A stretch of DNA of 64,000 nucleotides. Origin: Erigeron canadensis (lineage: Eukaryota > Streptophyta > Magnoliopsida > Asterales > Asteraceae). A program made the position numbers and the translations under genes. The notes below the pieces were generated by a model. That model was given only the letters and a program-made list of their open reading frames with translations, was not told the origin of the DNA and did no database searches. This document shows, piece by piece, positions 31,561 to 41,438 of this stretch (position 1 is its first letter; the number at the start of each line of letters is the position of its first letter). The stretch is taken from the NCBI RefSeq assembly GCF_010389155.1, contig NC_057765.1, positions 4,836,001 through 4,900,000 of the forward strand. Direction: 5' to 3'.

Positions 31561-34500
31561 TGTCAGCTATCATCAAGAATGAGATTCCTCATAAGCTAGA
31601 AGACCTAGGGAGTTTTCTTATCTCTTGTACTTTTGGTGCTGTCTTGTATAAGGCACTAGCCGATTTAGGGGCTAGCATAAATTTAATGCCTTATTCTGTG
31701 TACAAAAGATTGTCTTTAGGTGATTTGACCCCTACCCGCATGAGCATTAGGCTAGCGGATCGTTCATTCCAATATCCCATGGGGATAGCGGAAAATTTGC
31801 AAATTAGGGTAGGTCACATGATATTCCCGGTAGATTTTGTTGTTCTTGAAATGGAGGCGGATATTAATGTCCCTCTAATTCTTGGCCGACCGTTCCTCAT
31901 GACCGCGGATGCTATCATCCGTGTTAAAGCTAAGGAGATTTCCTTAGGGGTTGGCGATGACCGGGTTGTTTTTAATATTGATAGGGCTCTTAAGCATCCT
32001 TACTCATGTGATGAATCTTGTTTCAGGATCGATGTAGTTGAGGAAGAAGATGTTTTGGAAAAGGAGCTCATGGATTTTCTGGATATGGAGGGAGATGAAG
32101 CATTTCTAGCTTGTAGTGAAGAAGAACAAGAAATGGTTGGTGAAATGGTGCAGGAGATCATGGCGTCGAGTGTTGATGAAACGCCACCGGAAGATGACAC
32201 TTTTGAAGAGATCACCGTTAATGATAGAAGACGAGTGCTAACTTCGGTGGAGAATCCTCCTACCGATTTGGAACTCAAGCCACTTCTGGACCATCTAGAG
32301 TATGCTTATCTCGAAGGTACGTCTTTCTTGCCCGTCGTCATTTCCTCCTCACTTTTGGAGGATGAAAAGTCTAGACTTATGACCGTCCTAAAGGCCCATA
32401 AAAAGGCCTTTGCATGGAAAATTTCCGCTATCCCGGGTATAAGTCCAGAATTTTGTAAGCACACCATAAATTTTATTGATGATTTTAAACCGGTTGTGCA
32501 AAGGCAACGTAGATTGAACCCGAACATGAAAGATGTGGTAAAAAAGGAGATAATTAAATTACTTGATGCGGGAATCATATTCCCCATTTCGGATAGTTCA
32601 TGGGTAAGTCCGGTGCATTGTGTGCCGAAAAAGGGCGGGATGACCGTAGTTTTGAATGAAAAGAACGAATTGATTCCTACTAGAACTGTCACGGGGTGGA
32701 GGGTATGTATTGATTATCAGAAATTGAATGATGCAACCCGCAAAGATCACTTTCCTTTACCCTTTATTGATCAAATGCTCGAACGGTTAGCCGGAAACGA
32801 GTATTTTTGCTTTTGGATGGGTTCTCCGGGTACTTCCAAATACCCATTGACCCCAAAGACCAAGAAAAGACCACGTTTACTTGTCCCTATGGCACTTATG
32901 CTTATAGGAGGATGCCATTTGGTCTTTGCAATGCTCCCGGAACTTTTCAAAGATGTATGATTGCCATTTTTCAAGACATGATCGAAACCTCCATGGAAGT
33001 TTTCATGGATGATTTTTCTGTTTTTGGTAGTTCATTTGAGAGTTGTTTAGAGAGTCTTGATAAAATGCTTGAAAGATGTGAAAAGGCACATTTGGTTTTA
33101 AATTGGGAGAAATGCCATTTTATGGTAAAGGAGGGGATTGTGTTGGGACATAAGGTTTCTAAAGCAGGTCTAGAGGTTGATAAAGCAAAAATTGATGTTA
33201 TCGCCAAGTTACCTCCACCTACTAATGTCAAGTCAATTAGAAGCTTTTTGGGTCATGCCGGTTTTTATCGTAGGTTCATAAAAGATTTTTCGAAAATAAC
33301 CCGGCCAATGACCAAGTTGTTGGAAAAAGATGTCCCTTTGGTGTTTGATGATGATTGTCTTAACGCATTTAACTTGTTAAAGAAAGAGTTGATTAATGCA
33401 CCAATTATGATTTCACCCAATTGGTCATTACCTTTTGAGTTAATGTGTGATGCTAGTGATTTTGCCTTAGGGGCCGTTTTAGGCCAAAGGGAGGATAAAC
33501 ATTTCCGTCCCATTTCTTATGCTAGCAAGACTTTGAATCCGGCCCAACAAAATTACACCGTGACCGAGAAAGAATTGTTGGTAGTTGTGTATACTTTTGA
33601 CAAATTTCGTCCCTACTTGGTTTTGAATAAGACTATTGTTTACACCGACCATTCCGCATTGAGGTACTTGTTTTCCAAACAAGATGCCAAACCCCGTCTC
33701 ATTCGTTGGGTTTTGCTTTTGCAAGAATTCGACATTGAGGTAAAGGATAAAAAGGGGGCGGAAAATGTGGCGGCCGACCGTTTGAGTAGGCTCGAAAACC
33801 CTCGCCTTGAGGAGTTGCAAGAGCATTAGATTAATGATTATTTTCCTGATGAAGATTTGATGCAGGTACAAGGAGAAGAAGAACCATGGTTTGCAGACAT
33901 TGCTAATTATCTTTGTGCTAACGTTCTTCCTGAAGAGATGACATCTCAACAAAAGAAGAAATTCTTTTCTGAGATTAAGCATTATTTTTGGGAGGAACCG
34001 TATTTGTTTAGACTGTGTGCAGATGGATGATCAGGAGATGTGTTGCCGGTGCTGAAACCCGTGTGATTTTGGATGCATGCCACCACGGTCCTACCGGTGG
34101 TCATTACGGACCATCTGTGACGGGTAAGAAGGTATATGATGCAGGGTTCTATTGGCCCACCATTTTCAGGGAAGCAAAAACGTTGGTGGAAGTGTGCGAT
34201 GCATGTCAACGTCAAGGTAATATCACTAGGAGAGACGAAATGCCTCAACAAATGATACAGGTATGTGAGGTTTTTGATGTGTGGGGGATTAACTTTATGG
34301 GTCCTTTTCCTCCGTCACATAAGTGTCTTTATATTTTGGTAGCCGTTGATTATGTGTCCAAGTGGGCCGAGGCTAAAGCCCTTCCGACTAATGATGCTAA
34401 AGTTGTAATTGAATTCTTGAAAAAGTTGTTTAGTCGTTTTGGTGTACCAAAGGCCTTAATTAGTGATCGCGGGTCCCATTTCGTGAATCACCAGCTTGCT

Positions 34501-35156
34501 AAGGTTTTAAAGAGGTATGGGGTCACCCATAGGTTCTCCACCTTTTATCACCCTCAAACAAACGGCCAAGTGGAAAACACGAATAGGGCTTTGAAAAGAC
34601 CGTGCAAGATAACCCAAAAATTTGGGCCAAGAGGCTTGATGATGCCTTATGGGCGTTTCGAACCGCCTACAAGACTCCAATTGGTACTACTCCATATAAG
34701 CTTCTTTATGGAAAAACTTGTCATCTCCCGGTTGAGATTGAACACAAAGCCTATTGGGCTTTGCAAAATTGTAATATGGATCTAATCTTAGCTGGTGAGA
34801 AAAGGTTTTTGCAGTTGCACGAGTTGGATGAAATGAGGTTGCAAGCTTATGACAACTCCATGATATACAAGGAGCGTATAAAAGCTTGGCATGATAAGAA
34901 GATCAAGAGGAAGGAATTTAAAGCCGGTGACAAGGTACTTTTGTTTCAATCAAAGTACAAAATCAAAGCACCGAAGCTCAAGTCGAGATGGATTGGACCG
35001 TATGTGGTGAAAAGAAATTATTCGTCCGGATATGTGGAGTTGTATGGCAATGATGAGAGCTTTATTATGAATGGACAACGCTTGAAGCATTATCATGAAG
35101 AAGATGAAGAAAATGCAGAGGTGTTCGAAATTGGTTTTTATGCCATCAACAAGTGA
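31561..35156 (+). pseudogene. pol of element B1 (protease, RT, RNase H, integrase)
   Basis: Protease ALADLGASINLMPYS has its Asp (near 31662). RT has [17 protein letters not shown] sequence and FMDD, but one T is missing from the T-run near 32811, shifting the frame. RNase H ([30 protein letters not shown]) and integrase follow. The integrase core reads [10 protein letters not shown]: Asn (34291) replaces the first catalytic Asp seen in A ([10 protein letters not shown]), while SDRGSHF and QVENTN are kept. GPY module: RWIGPYVVK. Further lesions: TAG at 33827, a missing G near 34025 and a 13-bp deletion at about 34598 between 8-bp direct repeats. Confidence 0.87.
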
Positions 35157-35169
35157 AAGTAAAAGGTGA

Positions 35170-35225
35170 TCGAGTCAAGCTAAGGACTCGTTAATAAGTT
35201 AAGCGCCTCTCGGGAGGCAACCCGA
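35170..35225 (+). promoter_or_regulatory. Post-pol two-hairpin module (B1)
   Basis: CGAGTC-AAGCTAAG-GACTCG (35170-35189), linker TTAATAAGTTAAGCGC, then CTCGGG-AGGCAA-CCCGAG (35208-35225). It starts 13 bp after the pol stop. Confidence 0.75.
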
Positions 35226-35525
35226 GTTTGTTTCATTTTATTTTTCATTTTTATCTTGTCATTTTCTTTTCCTAAAATCGAAAATCCATAAAAAGTTTAA
35301 AATTTATAAAAAGCCAAAAAGATTTTGTTTATTTCCTTTAGTTTCAATCATTTTTCAGTTTTTAATGTTTTTGTATCAAGAATTGCAGGTCCGAAGGTCA
35401 TCCTAGGCGTCGAGGTAAGTAATGTGCAAAGGTAAAGTAAAAGTGCCGTTAGTAAGTTGTCACTTCAGGTCCTATCTTCCGTTAAGTGTCACATGTTCGT
35501 TAAATTTTGACTAAGCTGGACGCGA

Positions 35526-35856
35526 CTAACTCCCGTTACCCCTCTAACGGCCGTTAGAGGGGGGGTTTTGTGATTTCCCCTGTAACTGCCAGTTAGGAAA
35601 GTAACGCCCGTTAGTTGGCTTTGCTTTTGTCACGACCGTTAGCTGGATAACGACCTTTAGACCCCTTGTTGTTTTCTAACTCCCGTTACCATGGTATTGG
35701 CCGTTAGAAGGTTGTTTCTTGGTTTCCCCTGTAACGTCCAGTTAGGGGCCAAACGGCCGTTAGTCTCTCATTCATTTGTAACACCCGTTAACCGGTTAAT
35801 GGCCGTTATACGACACGTTGTTTTGTAACGCCCGTTACTCCTGTAACGCCCGTTAC
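35526..35856. repeat. Palindrome array upstream of B1 accessory ORF
   Basis: About 14 copies or variants of TAACGG-CCGTTA. One is a perfect 20-bp palindrome, CCTCTAACGGCCGTTAGAGG (35541-35560). CCTGTAACTG-C-CAGTTAGG (35580-35597) carries a paired change. Several copies are degraded in one arm only. Confidence 0.92.
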
Positions 35857-36036
35857 ACGCGAATGGATAGGATAGATAGGGTCGTCCATTGTCAGGAAAA
35901 TCTAAAAAAATCTAATTCTCACACATACACACACACACGAATTGCAGAAAAAAAAAATAAGGGATAGCTTTGAGTCTTTGTTTTCTTTTTCTCTTGTCAA
36001 TCTCCAAATTCCTTGTTCAATTATCAAATTCTTCAG

Positions 36037-36594
36037 GTATGATTCTTCAATCTTTTATTTTAATTTTTGTTTTTATTATTGAAGATGATTAGTGTTCTTG
36101 GAGATATTATGTGTGAAGGGTTCAACTCAGTTGGGTATGGCTATTGTTATTCATGCTAGATTTCGAAACCATAGTCATAAGCTTCATAATGCTAGTTGTT
36201 TCTTCCCCATTATTTAGTTTAAGTGTGGGGGAAGATTAAAGTTTGTTGAACTAAGAATCATAGATAATGTTTGTTACTAGTCGCTTAAATTGATCTTGTC
36301 GTAATTAGAGTTTAATTTTTCTTTAATTAGGGGATGAATTCTATTGTGATGATTTCTGTGATTATTTAACAAATATGAGTTTTGAGAATTGGAAAGGATA
36401 ATGATGGTGGGATTATTTGTATGAAAAAATCACTTAAATTGATTTTGTCGAAATTAAGGTTTTTGTTCTATTATTTAGAGAAAGATTTTAATTAGATGAT
36501 TTCTGTGATTTAATTTTTGGTTTAAGTTTTTTGTAGACTTGGAAGTCATTACATTGTTTTGTAGCCTTATATATGTGTATGCTTGATTTTGTAG
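36037..36594 (+). other. Predicted leader intron before B1 accessory ORF
   Basis: 558 nt from TTCAG/GTATG to a T-rich GATTTTGTAG directly abutting the ATG at 36595. B2 keeps both sites (61671-62227). Unlike A and E it has no palindromes inside. Confidence 0.55.
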
Positions 36595-37937
36595 ATGGCC
36601 ACCAAGAGACAGCGTGACATGCAAAGGGTTGCCGCTGCGGCTGAAGCTTCAGCCTCAAGAGCTAGACAACCGGTAGCTCGAGCCCCCGTCATCCGTACTC
36701 CCAAGGAGGTACCCGCAAAGTACCAACCTAATATTACTTTAGATGCGGTGAGGCATAAACCTATTATTGCTAATCGTAGGTTAGATTTCGATAACCTGGG
36801 GGAGTTAGGGGTAAATGTTGAGGAATTGAACGGATTGTTGACACCCCCTTGGAGGGCCTTGTTCTCCATCAACACTAACATCTGGAGACACTTGTGCAAT
36901 GAATTCTTTAGTTCATTTAGGTTGAATACGGACGAGGGAAGTTGTAAGAAAATAGTTATGACATTCCATCTAGGAGGTTAAATTCATTGTATGTCCTACC
37001 AAGAGTTCGGGGTCCATTTAGGTTTTTATAGTGAGGATGATGTTCAGAGGGTGGCTTTTACAAAGGGGATTGTTCAATGGCCTCCATCCATGACTGCAGC
37101 TAGGTTTTAGGAGGAGGAGAATTTGAGTGACCAAGAATTCCACTATAATGTCAAACAATCTGCTGTTCGAAACCCGGTTTACAAGTTGCTTTTGAGAATG
37201 ATAGCCGAGACCATTTCCAATAGGCATAGTAGTTCAAATAATGCTACTAGCACTGATCTATTTTTCTTGTATTGCATGGTTCGGAAGGTCTCTTGCAATT
37301 TAGCTAGGGTTGTGGCTTTATATTTGTATGAAAAAGGGCATGGTAAAGCCAAGGGTCATGTAGCCGGTGGTTTCCTTGTTTGTCATTTGGCAAGGCGGAT
37401 GGGTTTGGTCCAGACGGATCAATTTGGTCTTTTACCGGGTTTTCAAGCTTATTGTCGCAGTGGGGTACTTGATAGGGCGACAATGATTCGAATGGGTATG
37501 GTTAGCCAGAATGAGGACTCGGAGGATGAAGGAGACGATATGGATGCTGAGGACGATGAGGATGAGATGGATGAGGAGCCGGATACTGGTGTTGGTGCCT
37601 CTGCGCCAACTAGAGGTGCCACCTCTAGCTCACATGCTTTTGATTTTTCAGGTTTAGGGCAGCGTGTGGACGAGATCTGTCATGGGATCACTGGGATTAA
37701 CGACCGATTGGACCGCCAGGATGATTGGTCGCGTTTTGTCGGTAGTCAGGTTAACCGAATGGCGTATCAGCAGGAGTACTTCCAGCCTTACATGCAGAGT
37801 TGGATTGCTTCAGGGTTCCTCCACAGGTTCCTTCTGTGCCATTACAGGTACTTCCCCAGCAGTTCCCTCCTCAGCAGCCGTTCCCTCCTCAGCAGCCGTT
37901 TATGCCACCGTCGATTTATCCCATCAGCCAGAATGCG
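36595..37937 (+). pseudogene. Athila-type 3' accessory ORF, B1 (truncated)
   Basis: Starts MATKRQRDMQRV with a basic, Ala-rich N-terminus. Then IWRHLCNEFFSSFRLN, the equivalent of the PVYRELCLEFYSTL block of A/E, followed by VMTFHLGG, a TAA stop, and YQEFGVHLGFYS. A helical segment DLFFLYCMVRKVSCNLARVV, an acidic run (DEGDDMDAEDDEDEMDEE), a DEICHGITGINDRLDRQDDW coiled segment and a Gln/Pro tail follow. The TAA near 36979 is shared with B2 and probably replaced a Gln codon. TAG at 37108 is unique to B1. A base change or indel near 37820 shifts the tail frame. It is cut at the junction with copia C. Confidence 0.72.
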
Positions 37938-38033
37938 TTTCTCTCCTACACACGAAGTTAATTCCATCTTCGTTTCTCTCCTTCAAACGAACTTAACTCT
38001 ATCTTCGTTCAGTGCAGCAAACGAATTTACAAA

Positions 38034-41000
38034 ATGGCTTCCTCGTCAACAAACACTATTGTTGCTCAATACCTGAATTCTCTTGTCTATCATGATCATC
38101 TCGTTGGACGTACTAATTCTCCACCGAAGTTAGTTTCATTGGCTGACTTTTGGGCGTGGAGAGGTCGATTTGAAGATTATATTCAACGAGAAGATTTGAA
38201 CATGTGGATTATGATCACTGAAGGATATGAATGGCCAACTCTTACTGTAAACGGTGTTACAACTAATTACAAGGTAGGAGAGTTAAAAGGCGAAGAAAAA
38301 TCCTTGTATGCTGTTGAAGTTAAGGCTCTTTCTACTCTTGGGATGTGCATTCCTCAAGAATTGGTGCACCTGTTTCCTAAACAGGAGTACAAGACTTCAA
38401 AGCAATTGTTCGATGCTATTGAAGCTCATTGTGAAGGTGATCCATTATTGAAGCAAAATAGAGTTAAGATGCTTAAGAAACAATTTGATTGCTTTAATGC
38501 TACCAAGAACGAACTAGTTGAGGATCTTATCTTGAGATTTCAACATCTTCTTGCTGAGTTAGCCTATTTTGATCTTAAGTATACTCCTACTGAGATAGTG
38601 GATAAATTCTTGGATGGTTTGCCGAAAGCTTATAAAGAATTTCGTCATGGATTGCAAGAAAGAGCTGATTATGCATCTCTTCGTATAGATGGTGTTATAT
38701 CCACATTAAGAAACAGAGAAATGAAGGATAAGGCAAAGGATCTCCAAGACAACTTCACACAAGATCCATCTCTTTATCATGCCACTATGAAAAATCCTAC
38801 AGCTGATATTAATGCATTCTTTTCTGGGGTTGGTACTTCTGGCACGAAAGAGGGTTCTAATTGTGTTATGGATGGAGATGATTTTGCTGGTTTCATGGCT
38901 TCTGATGCTGGTTTCAAGGCTCGAAAGACTAATGAGAGTGCAAAGCCAGGAAATATGACGTTTGGTAACATTTCATCTACTTCTGCTGGTTACAAGTCTA
39001 TGCCCATGGATATGAAATATGCTGAGGGAAGGATGAATGTATTTGCCGCAATGTGTGCTGCACATGAAGCTTTTGTTGCAGGGAGGATCACGGATCCAGC
39101 ACTCATTGATGAAGATTATGATCAAATAGATCCAGATGATGTTGAAGAAATGGATCTGAAATGGAATTTGGCGATGATCACCAGGAGAGTGCAACGGTTT
39201 ATGCAACAAACAGGTAGACAGCTTATTGGGGGTACTCAGGGCTTTGACAAGTCAAAGGTTAAGTGCTATAATTGCGATGGCTTTGGACATTTTGCCAAAG
39301 AATGTCAACGACCAAAGAGAGATGTTAACATTACCCCTACCCGTCAAGATAGAGGTGGTAATCGTCCTTTTAATCCGAATGCTAGTAGAGCTCTCTTGTT
39401 GACTGATGATACTACTGGAAATAGCAATGACAAGGCTATCGTAGCTGCTCAACCTGATGGTTCTTATGTCTGGAATCTTCCACAGGATGAGACTAATAAT
39501 GCTTATTTGGTCGAAATAGTTGATGATATGGCTCAAATAGTAGATTCTGTTGAGGATTTCTTGGACACCTCAGTTTACCACAGTGATGAGCATTTGTATG
39601 AAAATGCTCAAAGCTCGAACTTGGAATCTTCTACTCAGGTATATGACACTGATTCTGAGTCTGATGAAGAGGTTGAGGTTGCTGATACGAAAGATTCTGG
39701 AGAGGTGAACGCTGCTGAGAACAAAGACGATTCTGCTACTGAAAAGGTTGAAAAGACAATTGAAGAGCAGATGAAGGAGTATGAAATTCCAGTAGGCATG
39801 AGTGTGGATGACTTTGTCGCGTACATGGCAGACTGCAAAGAAGCAGATCAACAGGTATCTTACTCTCTTCGTACTATTGTTCATGTTTGCAAAATTGTTA
39901 ATCGAATGTTTGATGAAATTGAACAAAAGAATGAACTAATTAAGCATTTAGAATCTGTTGTTAATGCTGCTCATGAAGAAAGAGATAAGTTGATTAAAAA
40001 AGATTTAACTGTCACTGATAGAGAAAAATTTTTAAAGGATAGGATTAAATCTTTAGAGTCTAACATTAGTGCTATGAAAGACAAAGTTAAACATGTTGTG
40101 GCTGTAGAAAGAGTAGGTGGTGAAGCTTATGCATTGTTAGCTAAAAAGTGTGCTACTATTGAGAAAGAACTGGCTGATGCTATAATAGAAATAGTGGAAT
40201 TACAAGCTAAGGTTGATTCTGCTAGACATGATGAGCTTTTAATGCATATGAAAAAATTTGAGGATTCTCCATCTAAGAGTTCTGACATTGCTAAGGTTTC
40301 TTACAATAGCATGCCTCCTCCTTTCAACAATAACTATACTCATGTAGAACCTAATATTCCTGAAGTCCTACTTCAACCTAGTGTTGATGCTGGTAAATCG
40401 AAAGACTCGACTCCTAAGCCTACTTTGACTGAGGAGACAGCAGAGTCTAAAGGAGTTTCTTCTCAACCTACCAAGGAAGAGAAATTGAAAGGTGTCGTCC
40501 TAGATTCGTCCACTTCTTATGGTCAGAAAGACAGTATTACTCACTTTACACTTCGTAAGAGTAGTAGGGTCTACACTGAGTTAGAATTTCCGTTATCATC
40601 TATTGACCCTAAGAGGATTGATAAAGTCTGGGATGTTGATATTAAGGATATGAAGCGATTAAGTCAGTTGCGTCAAACTCCTTTACCTAAGCAGTCTAGG
40701 GATAGTCAATCTGAAGATGAATTAGTTGTTAATGTCGAAGCAACTAAGGCTTTGAAGCATATCTTAATGCCTGCTCGAAAGAAGTCCCCAAGTAAGTCTA
40801 GGATATCACCGACCAAACGAGACCATGAGGATCCTAGAAAAACAAGTAAATCAGTGGACAATAGTGAATTTGTAAGTACCAATAATAAGGTAGATACAAA
40901 GAAAAAGACTAAGGTCCTCTCTTGCTTTGCTTGTCATGAAAAAGGTCATGTTTACAGTGTATGTCCTAATCGACCTCGGAGATCGGGTTCTCCTTCAAAG

Positions 41001-41417
41001 GTTTCCACCTCGGAAGGAAAAAGGGGGTTGGGTAATGATAAACAGGTTCATGAGACTAAAGTTCAATCTTCTTCAAAACCGTTTACTATACCTCAACGAC
41101 GTGAATCTCCACCAAAAGGTTCTTCCCCTATGGGACAAAGATTCACTATCCCCAGTGGGAGTTCGGGTCGGTCACAAACATCTCCAAGTCGTAATTCATT
41201 TTATGGTCGACTTCACTCAAGTGTTAGACCTTCTTTTGGCCTTCATTCCACAAGACCTTCTCCGACGAGCGGTCAGAAGTCTTCTCCAGTGAGAAGACAA
41301 GTTGAGAATCAAGTCACACCCACGGCTTCTAGCAATGGATATTGGACTGAACTGATTCTCAAGGATGAGAAGGGACGACCCAAACCTATGAAGGTTTGGG
41401 TCCCCAATGATAACTAA
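38034..41417 (+). CDS. Copia gag, Sirevirus type, 1127 codons
   Basis: Intact frame from ATG 38034 to TAA 41415-41417. The N-terminal copia gag domain has FWAWRGRFEDYIQRED, NRVKMLKKQFDCFN, FQHLLAELAYFD and KFLDGLPKAYKEF. A CCHC knuckle CYNCDGFGHFAKEC is at residues 411-424 and a second, CFACHEKGHVYSVC, at 964-977. Between them is an acidic region and a long stretch likely to form coiled coils (about 620-740). The C-terminus is Ser/Pro/Arg-rich and ends VWVPNDN, a motif usual at the gag-pol border in Sireviruses. At 1127 residues it is long, but long gag proteins are usual for this lineage. It would form the virus-like particle and bind RNA. Confidence 0.9.
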   Translation: MASSSTNTIVAQYLNSLVYHDHLVGRTNSPPKLVSLADFWAWRGRFEDYIQREDLNMWIMITEGYEWPTLTVNGVTTNYKVGELKGEEKSLYAVEVKALSTLGMCIPQELVHLFPKQEYKTSKQLFDAIEAHCEGDPLLKQNRVKMLKKQFDCFNATKNELVEDLILRFQHLLAELAYFDLKYTPTEIVDKFLDGLPKAYKEFRHGLQERADYASLRIDGVISTLRNREMKDKAKDLQDNFTQDPSLYHATMKNPTADINAFFSGVGTSGTKEGSNCVMDGDDFAGFMASDAGFKARKTNESAKPGNMTFGNISSTSAGYKSMPMDMKYAEGRMNVFAAMCAAHEAFVAGRITDPALIDEDYDQIDPDDVEEMDLKWNLAMITRRVQRFMQQTGRQLIGGTQGFDKSKVKCYNCDGFGHFAKECQRPKRDVNITPTRQDRGGNRPFNPNASRALLLTDDTTGNSNDKAIVAAQPDGSYVWNLPQDETNNAYLVEIVDDMAQIVDSVEDFLDTSVYHSDEHLYENAQSSNLESSTQVYDTDSESDEEVEVADTKDSGEVNAAENKDDSATEKVEKTIEEQMKEYEIPVGMSVDDFVAYMADCKEADQQVSYSLRTIVHVCKIVNRMFDEIEQKNELIKHLESVVNAAHEERDKLIKKDLTVTDREKFLKDRIKSLESNISAMKDKVKHVVAVERVGGEAYALLAKKCATIEKELADAIIEIVELQAKVDSARHDELLMHMKKFEDSPSKSSDIAKVSYNSMPPPFNNNYTHVEPNIPEVLLQPSVDAGKSKDSTPKPTLTEETAESKGVSSQPTKEEKLKGVVLDSSTSYGQKDSITHFTLRKSSRVYTELEFPLSSIDPKRIDKVWDVDIKDMKRLSQLRQTPLPKQSRDSQSEDELVVNVEATKALKHILMPARKKSPSKSRISPTKRDHEDPRKTSKSVDNSEFVSTNNKVDTKKKTKVLSCFACHEKGHVYSVCPNRPRRSGSPSKVSTSEGKRGLGNDKQVHETKVQSSSKPFTIPQRRESPPKGSSPMGQRFTIPSGSSGRSQTSPSRNSFYGRLHSSVRPSFGLHSTRPSPTSGQKSSPVRRQVENQVTPTASSNGYWTELILKDEKGRPKPMKVWVPNDN

Positions 41418-41438
41418 TATTTCTCATTTTATGTGTAG

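Larger units (their letters stand above)
27781..37937 (+). mobile_element. Athila-type Ty3/gypsy element B1
   Basis: 5' LTR, primer site, leader hairpin, gag, pol, two-hairpin module, palindromes, intron and accessory ORF, cut at about 37937 where copia C begins. It is nearly identical to B2 (55999-64000) but carries its own stops, frameshifts and a 13-bp deletion. No 3' LTR is present. Confidence 0.87.

Noticed and set aside
36595..37937. Retroviral-type envelope glycoprotein
   Set aside because: Position suggests env, but I see no signal peptide, transmembrane segment or cysteine pattern; an accessory protein of unknown function is the safer call.
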